From the NCBI GenBank assembly GCA_028716975.1, contig JAQUOU010000023.1, positions 1-64,000 on the forward strand: DNA of 64,000 bases, given 5' to 3'. Positions 54,709 to 64,000 of this stretch are shown piece after piece (position 1 is the first letter of the stretch; each line of letters opens with the position of its first letter). Source of the DNA: Methylobacter sp. GTDB lineage: Bacteria; Pseudomonadota; Gammaproteobacteria; Methylococcales; Methylomonadaceae. The notes beneath the pieces are model-generated. The model made no database searches, was not told the DNA's origin, and saw only the letters and a program-made list of their open reading frames with translations. Position numbers and translations under genes: made by a program.

Positions 54709-56217
54709 TTATGTTTTCCTGTCTAATTTGCGGTAACTAATGGCTTCGCTTAAATGGGATATTTCAATGGATTCCGACTGCGCCAGATCAGCAATAGTCC
54801 GGGCCAGCTTTAAAATCCGGTGATAGGCCCGATGCGACAAGCCGAATTTGTCCATGGCCTGCTCTAAAAGTTGATGACCCTGCTCAGATAGCAAACAGAG
54901 TTGTTTGACTTCTTTGGCGGTTAACGCTGAGTTGGCTTTGCCGCTGCGCGCTACGGCAATATTTCTTGCGGCAACTACGCGGGCCCTGATTTTCTCGCTG
55001 CTTTCTTCACCATTAGGCGAGCCTTTGCGCAAAACTTCATGAGATACCCTGGGCACATCCAGATGCATGTCAATACGATCCAGCAATGGGCCGGATACTC
55101 TGGCCCGATAGCGCATGACTTGTTCGGAGGTGCAATGACAGCGGCCCGATGCATCACTCAAATAACCGCAAGGGCACGGGTTCATGGCCGCAATCAGTTG
55201 GAAACGCGCCGGAAAATCTACTTGCCGGGCGGCGCGGGAGATGGTGATGTGGCCGGTCTCCAGCGGTTCACGCAATACTTCCAGCACTTTCCGGTCAAAT
55301 TCCGGCAATTCGTCGAGAAATAAGGTGCCGTTATGCGCGAGCGATATTTCACCGGGCCTCGGGTTGCTGCCGCCGCCGACCAAGGCCGCTGCCGAGGCCG
55401 TGTGATGCGGGGCTCGATAAGGCGGTTTCAGCCAGTTGGCTACATCCAGGCCCTGATCGCTAATCGATGCGATGGCGGCGGTTTCCTGGGCCTGCTGCTC
55501 GGATAACAGCGGCAATATGGTCGGCAAGCGCGAAGCTATCATGGATTTACCGGTGCCGGGCGGACCCAGCATTAACAGATTATGCGCGCCTGCTGCGGCA
55601 ATTTCGAATGCTCTTTTAACATGATATTGACCGTGCACATCAGAAAAATCTATATCAACCGTTTGACCGCTTTGTTCAACCTGCTGAAACTCAGTCTGTA
55701 TCAGCTTCTGGCCGCAAAGATGGGCGCATACTTCCAGTAAATGCGTTGCCGGAATAATTTCAATCCCTTTAACCAAAGCCGCTTCAGCAGTATTTTCTTT
55801 GGGCAGAATCAGTTTTCTTTGATTATTCCTGGCCTGTATGGCAATGGGCAGAACGCCATTAATAGGACGTAATTCTCCACCTAAAGACAATTCGCCGACA
55901 CATTCATATTGATTCAGGTTAGCGGTAGGAATCTGGCCCGATGCCGCCAGAATTCCCAAGGCAATGGCCAGATCAAAACGGCCGCCTTCTTTGGGTAAGT
56001 CGGCGGGAGCCAGATTGATGGTAATGCGTTGCGCGGGAAATTCAAAACGCGAATTTAACAGGGCGCCGCGAACCCTGTCTTTGCTTTCTTTAACCGCCGT
56101 TTCAGGCAAACCAACGATGTTTAGCGCGGGCAGACCATTAGCAACGTGAACTTCGACAGTCACTAAGGGAGCCTCTATGCCGGAGCGGCCGCGGCTATAA
56201 ACAACAGCTAAAGCCAT
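54709..56217 (-). CDS. comM: ComM/YifB family Mg-chelatase-like AAA+ ATPase
   Basis: The 502-residue protein has the N-terminal Lon-like/ChlI region (VHVANGLPALNIVGLPETAVKESKDRVR), Walker A GPPGTGKS (218-225) and Walker B LFLDELPEF. A zinc-like CPCGYLSD..RCHC insert is followed by the Mg_chelatase C-terminal domain. ComM is a hexameric helicase that helps branch migration during integration of DNA taken up by natural transformation. The length equals the family norm (about 505). The gene is complete and lies downstream of ubiK on the same strand. Confidence 0.92.
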   Translation of the reverse strand: MALAVVYSRGRSGIEAPLVTVEVHVANGLPALNIVGLPETAVKESKDRVRGALLNSRFEFPAQRITINLAPADLPKEGGRFDLAIALGILAASGQIPTANLNQYECVGELSLGGELRPINGVLPIAIQARNNQRKLILPKENTAEAALVKGIEIIPATHLLEVCAHLCGQKLIQTEFQQVEQSGQTVDIDFSDVHGQYHVKRAFEIAAAGAHNLLMLGPPGTGKSMIASRLPTILPLLSEQQAQETAAIASISDQGLDVANWLKPPYRAPHHTASAAALVGGGSNPRPGEISLAHNGTLFLDELPEFDRKVLEVLREPLETGHITISRAARQVDFPARFQLIAAMNPCPCGYLSDASGRCHCTSEQVMRYRARVSGPLLDRIDMHLDVPRVSHEVLRKGSPNGEESSEKIRARVVAARNIAVARSGKANSALTAKEVKQLCLLSEQGHQLLEQAMDKFGLSHRAYHRILKLARTIADLAQSESIEISHLSEAISYRKLDRKT

Positions 56218-56289
56218 TGTTTCCCCTGTCCGGTATCCGGCAGAGTTATAGTTATGAGAATGTTATTGCCTCAACTATAAACCCGGAAT

Positions 56290-56550
56290 TTACATTTCAG
56301 CTTTATTAAGAAGTTGCCGCTCCATATCGGTAATGCGATTCTCAAGGTCTTCCAGTTTTGAACGGGTTTTGGCTAAAACCAGTTTTTGTACCTCAAACTC
56401 TTCACGGGTAACCAGGTCCAGCTTGCCCAATGCGCTCTGTAAAATGGCATGGAAATTTTTTTCAAATTCTTCTTTCAGATTATTTAGGCCCGGAGGCATG
56501 GCACTCGCCAGACGATTGGCAATATCATCAATAGATTTGGGATCAAACAT
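56290..56550 (-). CDS. ubiK: Ubiquinone biosynthesis accessory factor UbiK
   Basis: The 86-residue protein (MFDPKSIDDIANRLASAMPPG) has the BMFP/YqiC architecture: an amphipathic N-terminal region, then a C-terminal coiled coil (EEFEVQKLVLAKTRSKLEDLENRITDMERQL). UbiK works with UbiJ as a lipid-binding scaffold for the late hydroxylation and methylation steps of aerobic ubiquinone synthesis. It is followed by comM 73 bases later, a pairing seen in several gammaproteobacteria. Confidence 0.9.
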   Translation of the reverse strand: MFDPKSIDDIANRLASAMPPGLNNLKEEFEKNFHAILQSALGKLDLVTREEFEVQKLVLAKTRSKLEDLENRITDMERQLLNKAEM

Positions 56551-56654
56551 GGCAATCTCACTTTAATTAGAGTTGTAGGTCAGTTAAGTGTAGCGCAACC
56601 CAACAGCCGTAGCTATGGGATTTGAATGGATCCGGCCTTATTAAGTTTTAACTT

Positions 56655-56760
56655 CCGTTCGCCTTGAGTCCTTCGTCTACGCTCAGGAGAGCCCTGTCGA
56701 AAGGCTTATGTGCTTCGACAAGGCCCTCCTGAGCATCGTCGAAGGACTCAGCACGAACGG
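56655..56760. repeat. Dispersed palindromic repeat
   Basis: Outer arms CCGTTCG...TGAGTCCTTCG and CGAAGGACTCA...CGAACGG are complementary, and an inner pair (CTCAGGAGAGCCCTGTCGAA with CTTCGACAAGGCCCTCCTGAG-like sequence) folds within. It belongs to the same broad TTCGAC/GAACG repeat family as the cores of the MITE-like elements. It lies just after speE and could act as a transcript end. Confidence 0.65.
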
Positions 56761-56790
56761 TTCAAACATGCAAGGGCCGGATCATAATAG

Positions 56791-57642
56791 CTATTTTGCA
56801 GCAAACGACTTTTTGAAAAACTCAGGCTGCGCTAAAGACGCTTTATGGATATCGGCATTATAATAAGTAGTGTCAAAAGGCTTGTTAGCCGAATCCTGTT
56901 CCCGGAATTTGCTCAGGTCAGCTTTACCGGCGATAGTTGCGCTCCACCAGCCGGAAGGATACAGGCATTGCGGGAAGAACAAGGTCTGCAGATGCCCAAA
57001 ACCAGCTGCGCTCATGGCATTGCGCATCTCGGCTATCAATTTCATGTGATATAAAGGCGACTCGCTTTGTTGAATGACCATACCGTTTTCCGACAGGCAG
57101 TTATAGCAATCCCGGTAAAACGCCTCGCTAAATAAACCTTCCGCCGGGCCAATTGGGTCGGTGCTGTCAACGATGATAATATCGACCGAATCAGGCGCCG
57201 CATCTTTTACCCATTTGATGCCGTCAATAAATTTTAATGCGGCTCTGGGGTCATTATTGGACTCGCATAATTCGGGGAAATAAATCTCGGACAAGCGCGT
57301 GACGCGCTCATCAATATCAATCTGCACGGCCTGCTCAACCGATGGATGCTTCAAAACTTCCCTTAAGGTTCCGCAATCGCCGCCGCCGATAATCCAGACT
57401 CTTTTAGGATCAGCATGCGTATATAAAACCGGATGGCTCATCATCTCGTGGTAAAAAAAATTATCGCGGGTCGATAACATGGTGCAACCGTCAATGACCA
57501 TCAAATTACCGAAACCTTCGGTTTCATAAATTTCAATAAACTGGTATTGAGATTGTTCCTCGTGCACCTTTTGTTTAAATTTTAACGAAAAAGCTGATTC
57601 AGCTACGGGGACTTTCTCGGTAAACCACTGAGATGGATTCAT
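56791..57642 (-). CDS. speE: Spermidine synthase
   Basis: The 283-residue aminopropyltransferase contains LMVIDGCTMLSTRDNFFYHEMMSH, the nucleotide-binding VWIIGGGDCGTLREVLKH, and the catalytic DIIIVDSTDPIGPAEGLF. It transfers the aminopropyl group from decarboxylated SAM to putrescine. The length matches the E. coli enzyme (about 288). No speD is in view. Confidence 0.93.
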   Translation of the reverse strand: MNPSQWFTEKVPVAESAFSLKFKQKVHEEQSQYQFIEIYETEGFGNLMVIDGCTMLSTRDNFFYHEMMSHPVLYTHADPKRVWIIGGGDCGTLREVLKHPSVEQAVQIDIDERVTRLSEIYFPELCESNNDPRAALKFIDGIKWVKDAAPDSVDIIIVDSTDPIGPAEGLFSEAFYRDCYNCLSENGMVIQQSESPLYHMKLIAEMRNAMSAAGFGHLQTLFFPQCLYPSGWWSATIAGKADLSKFREQDSANKPFDTTYYNADIHKASLAQPEFFKKSFAAK

Positions 57643-57789
57643 TATTGTGTTCCTAAAAAATAAAAAAATTAAATTGAAGCCATTATATTAGACTTCGTCA
57701 TCTGACGGCGTAGAGACGGCAACTATTTTTCATCCATCATATCTAATAAGCAGATTATTCAAGATATTATGAGTCTCTTAAATAGTATC

Positions 57790-57942
57790 TTGATTAACAA
57801 GAATCTTCCGCTAAGCGCGGATACCGTCATACCGGCAGGGATTCACGTCAGGCACTCCTGCCTGACGTGAATCCCTGCCGGTATGACGAAAAAGGATGCA
57901 TTTTACGCATTGGCGGATGATTCTTGCTAATCAGGAATAGTA
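57790..57942. repeat. Large inverted-repeat element with a perfect 30-bp core stem
   Basis: The centre (57825-57888) is a perfect palindrome with 30-bp arms around CTCC, starting CGTCATACCGGCAGGGATTC. Beyond it the flanks are again imperfect complements (TTGATTAACAAGAATC near 57790, GATTCTTGCTAATCAGG near 57919), so the whole unit spans about 150 bp. A related but more decayed unit lies at 31316-31432. It has no coding capacity and sits between speE and the TMEM175-like gene, which are divergent. Confidence 0.75.
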
Positions 57943-58065
57943 TTGTTAAGGCAGAAATTTCCCGTAAATATATCGATAAGGTGAATCCGATGCTTACCGT
58001 GACCATCTTTTTTAAAGACTTTGCGCTATGGGCGGCAATTTTGGCAGGGCTGAAGGTTTTTAAAC

Positions 58066-58665
58066 ATGAGCAGTGCGGGAATGAGCAAGAATAGATTGGA
58101 AGCTTTCAGCGATTGCGTAATTTCCATCATTATTACTATTATGGTGTTGGGACTAAAGGTACCTCATGATAAGAGTATCGATGCCCTTATACCTTTGATT
58201 CCTGTGTTTTTGAGTTATGTGCTCAGCTTCGTCTATGTCGGGATCTACTGGAATAACCATCATCACATGCTGCAAGCAAGTCACCGGGTAACCGGATCGA
58301 TACTGTGGGCCAACCTGCATCTTTTGTTCTGGCTCTCGCTGTTTCCATTCGCGACGGCATGGATGGGAGAAAATCATTATGCTGCCGTGCCCTCGGCCTT
58401 CTATGGCTTCATTCTGCTAATGGCCGCAATCGCTTACTTGATACTACAACAACTTATCATTGTTTCACAAGGCCCCGACTCTCTCTTGAAGAAAGCCATC
58501 GGAAGCGGCTATAAAGGCAAGCTATCACCGGTCCTATATTTGATCGCGATTGTCGCGTCATTTTGGTCATTATGGATATCCAAAGGTTTATATGTACTGG
58601 TGGCGCTGGCTTGGCTCGTCCCGGACCGGCGCATTGAGAACTTGCTTTCAGGTAAAGAAATATAA
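58066..58665 (+). CDS. TMEM175-family potassium channel-like protein
   Basis: The 199-residue membrane protein carries the family signature RLEAFSD at its start. About five to six hydrophobic segments follow (VISIIITIMVLGL, ALIPLIPVFLSYVLSFVYVGIYW, ILWANLHLLFWLSLFPFATAWM, AFYGFILLMAAIAYLILQQ, LYLIAIVASFWSLW, LYVLVALAWLVP). Prokaryotic members (DUF1211) form potassium-selective or proton-permeable channels. An ATG five codons further in (MSKNRLEAF) is another possible start. It is the only plus-strand gene in this part of the window. Confidence 0.85.
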   Translation: MSSAGMSKNRLEAFSDCVISIIITIMVLGLKVPHDKSIDALIPLIPVFLSYVLSFVYVGIYWNNHHHMLQASHRVTGSILWANLHLLFWLSLFPFATAWMGENHYAAVPSAFYGFILLMAAIAYLILQQLIIVSQGPDSLLKKAIGSGYKGKLSPVLYLIAIVASFWSLWISKGLYVLVALAWLVPDRRIENLLSGKEI

Positions 58666-58749
58666 TCCTTCCCTGGAGTGGGCACGCCATTAAATTGTTG
58701 GAAGTATTCTGAATATCCGGTAGTTCCTACTCTGTCTTTCTCTGCAGCT

Positions 58750-60507
58750 TTAATCTTGATGAGGCTGTTTTAAAAGAAAGGCTTCGGCCTGGTCGGCGGA
58801 GAGGGGCTTGCTGAGCAGATAGCCCTGCATTTAGTTACAGGCTTTCTTTTTCAAAAACGCCTGCTGCACATCGGTTTCCACGCCCTCCGCCGTCACTTCC
58901 ATGCCCATGCTGTCGGCCATGGCAATAACCGCCACCACAATCGCCGCATTGTTGGCGTCCTGCTCCAGGTCGCGGACAAAGCTCTGGTCGATCTTCAGGC
59001 GGTCAATGAGGAATTGTTTGAGCCGGCTCAGGCTGGAGTAGCCGGCGCCAAAGTCGTCAATCGCCAATTGAACGCCAATTCGTTTAAGCGCCCGCAATAC
59101 TTCCAACACGGTGGCTTCATCGGCAATCAGGGCGCTTTCGGTTAATTCCAATTCCAATACCCGGGGCGCCAGGCCGGTTTCCGTCAAGATCGAGGCGACT
59201 AGCGCGGCGAAGCCTTTGTGCAGCACCTGCATCGCGGAGACATTGACGGCAATGCGGGTCAAGGCGATGCCTTGACTCAGCCAGGCTACCGCTTGGCCGC
59301 AGGCTTGGCGCAGCACCCACTCGCCGATGGTGATGATCAGGCCGGTTTCTTCGGCCAGCGGGATGAATTCCGCGGGCGTAATAGGCCCCAGCTCCGGGTT
59401 GCGCCATCTTAACAAGGCTTCCAGCGCACAAAACCGGCCGGTAGCGACATCCAGTTGCGGCTGGTAATGCACGGCCAGTTCGCCGCGTTCAATGGCTTTA
59501 CGCAGCTGATTTCCCAGGTTCAGCCGGCGTACCGCCGCCTCCGTCATTTTAACGGAGAAATACCGGTACTGGTTGCCGCCCCCGCGTTTGGCGTAATACA
59601 TAGCCAAATCGGCATGCTTCAGCAAGTCCTCAGAGGTCTCACCGTCTTCGGGGAAAATGGCAATGCCGATGCTGGGGGTGGTGGTGTACAGTTCGTGATC
59701 CCCCAGGATCAGCGGCTCACCGAGAATGAGGCGGATGCGTTCGGCCACGACGGCCGCCGCGTCGTTGCCCTCGAGCGCCGGTAACAGCACGGTGAATTCA
59801 TCGCCGCCCAGCCGCGCCAGGGATATGCCATCCTGGCTCAGCGTCGAGCGGATTAACGCATCGCTGGCCCGCAGACTGTTGCGCAGCCGTTCGCCGGTGG
59901 CCTGCAGCACCCGGTCACCCAGATGGCGCCCCAAGGTGTCGCTGATGCGCTTGAAGCCGTCCAGGTCTAAAAACAGCACGCCCAGCTTCATTTCTTTTCG
60001 TTGCGCCAGGGCGATCCTGTGCTGCAGGTGTTCCCGGAAAAACTGCCGGTTGGGCAGCTCGGTCAGGTGGTCGAAGTAAGCCATTTGATGCAGGCGCTGC
60101 TCGCTCTCCAGCAAATGCCGGGTGGTGCAGCTGGCTCTGAGCATATAGCGGACCCGGTGACTCAGCAGGGGAAAATTGATGGGTTTGGTGATAAAGTCGG
60201 TGGCCCCGGCTTCAAAGGCCTGGTTAATCGAGTCCATATCTTCAAGCCCGGTCATCATCAGCACGGGGAGGTGCCGACCGGCCGGCAGGTTTCTGAGGGC
60301 CACGCAGGTATCGAAACCGTTCCTGTCTCCGGGCATCATGACATCCAGCAAGATCGCATGGGCGCCGGTTGTTGCAAACAGGTCCAGGCCTGCTTCGCCG
60401 CTGGCGGCTTCGGTGATGGTCAGCCCGGCCGCTTGCAGGGCGCTGGCGACCAACAACCGAACCAGGGGGTTGTCATCGATGATGAGGAGATGTGAGGGGT
60501 CTAGCAT
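58750..60507 (-). pseudogene. REC-GGDEF-EAL protein interrupted by an in-frame stop near its end
   Basis: The response regulator has a receiver domain (phospho-acceptor in ILLDVMMPG), an intact GGDEF motif (LARLGGDEF) and an EAL domain with EALLRW, ELTES, DDFGAG and TAEGVET. Both c-di-GMP synthesis and breakdown sites look complete. The usual RxxD inhibitory site before GGDEF is not seen (SQDGISLARL). TAA at 58831-58833 follows ACN. The same frame then continues MQGYLLSKPLSADQAEAF to TAA at 58750, the normal EAL end. One change (GAA to TAA) explains it. The 558-residue product lacks the last EAL helix. It follows the hybrid kinase by about 30 bases. Confidence 0.8.
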
Positions 60508-60537
60508 AATGTTAAGGTCCTGATGAATGCGGATAAT

Positions 60538-63469
<2,932 letters not shown>

Positions 63470-63472
63470 TTT

Positions 63473-64000
63473 TCAATTACCGACAATTTTGGACAGCTTT
63501 AATAATCATGCGCTGATATTCAAATTCGATTCGCGTACCACAGGTAAATTGACATACAACGTGATTTTGCCATCGATATTTTCCAGGCCTACCATGCCGC
63601 CTTGTCCGGCAAAATCAGCGCTTTGACCGATGGTCAGCAGAGGCTTTTTTTAAATCTCGGCAAAAACTTGCAGCAAAACATTCTTTTTTAATTCGCTGAT
63701 ATACAAGGCGTCACATTGTTCAAAATTCCGCAAGCGCGAAAGATTGATAATATGAAGCGTTTTATTACCTACGGCTTTATTATCAATGCTGATAAAAGAG
63801 TCTTGCACAACGTTATCGCCGACGATACAAAAGTCGATTGTTTTTTTTGTGTTGGCCGGTGTTTGGGTGGGCCATGTCATGAAGCGTACTATATTCATAG
63901 CTAAAGCTGCCAAAACCGTTTGCTCCTCCAGTGATTGCGCAAGCGTTGCAGGCTGGGTGTTGATTAATAAACCCAGCCCCATAAACAAGGGCAGGAAGTT
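63473..64000 (-). pseudogene. YfiR-like periplasmic protein with in-frame stops (partial)
   Basis: The gene enters from the right edge in its signal peptide (FLPLFMGLGLLINTQPATLAQS). The mature part matches YfiR/DUF4154: LAALAMNIVRFMTWP, DFCIVGDN, NKTLHIINLSRLRNFEQCDALYIS, then GQSADFAGQGGMVGLENIDGKITLYVNL. YfiR normally restrains a CHASE8-type diguanylate cyclase in the periplasm. TAA at 63650-63652 and TGA at 63506-63508 interrupt the same frame before the final TGA at 63473. The N-terminal 112 or so residues remain intact. The end nearly touches the hybrid kinase start (63469), indicating one operon. Confidence 0.75.

Overview
The window looks like chromosomal DNA of a gammaproteobacterium. 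UbiK, SpeE, Rep, a ComM/YifB ATPase, an EF-G paralogue and c-di-GMP signalling proteins all fit. A gene set with Anbu, transglutaminases and permuted ATP-grasp proteins beside a phosphorylase-kinase-like GH15 enzyme and glucokinase would suit a Methylococcales-type methanotroph. That placement is inference only, because no marker gene such as pmoA or rRNA is present.

Left part (1-17.9 kb). After the 5' end of an isocitrate-dehydrogenase-like gene come two gene trains that converge near 11.1 kb. The plus-strand train holds a 4-hydroxyphenylpyruvate-dioxygenase-like protein, a transglutaminase/DUF2126 giant, a fused permuted ATP-grasp/alpha-E protein, a second transglutaminase, a MinD/ParA-like ATPase and the proteasome-like peptidase Anbu. 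The minus-strand train holds a second, unfused ATP-grasp plus alpha-E pair, a GH15/phosphorylase-kinase-like protein and glucokinase. Known comparative genomics predicts that such sets make and degrade an unidentified peptide-like product. Having two paralogous ligase modules around one Anbu is unusual.

Middle (18-27 kb): an EAL phosphodiesterase, an EF-G paralogue, a large Hsp70 and two secreted proteins of unknown function, with a MITE-like element between them.

Defence island (27.6-44.5 kb). A type I-C-like CRISPR-Cas locus runs cas5, cas8, cas7, cas3, then two toxin-antitoxin remnants, then cas4, cas1, cas2 and an array of 13 repeats and 12 spacers. A 31-codon relic of another cas3 start lies upstream of cas5. 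This suggests that the interference module of a canonical locus was swapped and the adaptation module kept. Both inserted TA pairs keep the antitoxin but have a broken toxin. Next is a wrecked Wadjet operon (jetA start, jetC end, frameshifted jetD) that has been split by a methylase/specificity restriction-modification cassette, itself frameshifted.

Right part (44.7-64 kb): a PfkB sugar kinase, tRNA-Arg(CCG), Rep helicase, a group of unusual proteins (lipase, HExxH membrane protein, GVYG-repeat protein), a truncated STAND regulator, ComM, UbiK, SpeE, a TMEM175-like channel, and a c-di-GMP cassette (YfiR, CHASE8 hybrid kinase with HPt, REC-GGDEF-EAL). Many genes from 38 kb onwards carry one or two lesions: single-base frameshifts, mostly in homopolymers, or in-frame stops. 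They are either decaying or affected by sequencing error. The genes before 27 kb look intact.
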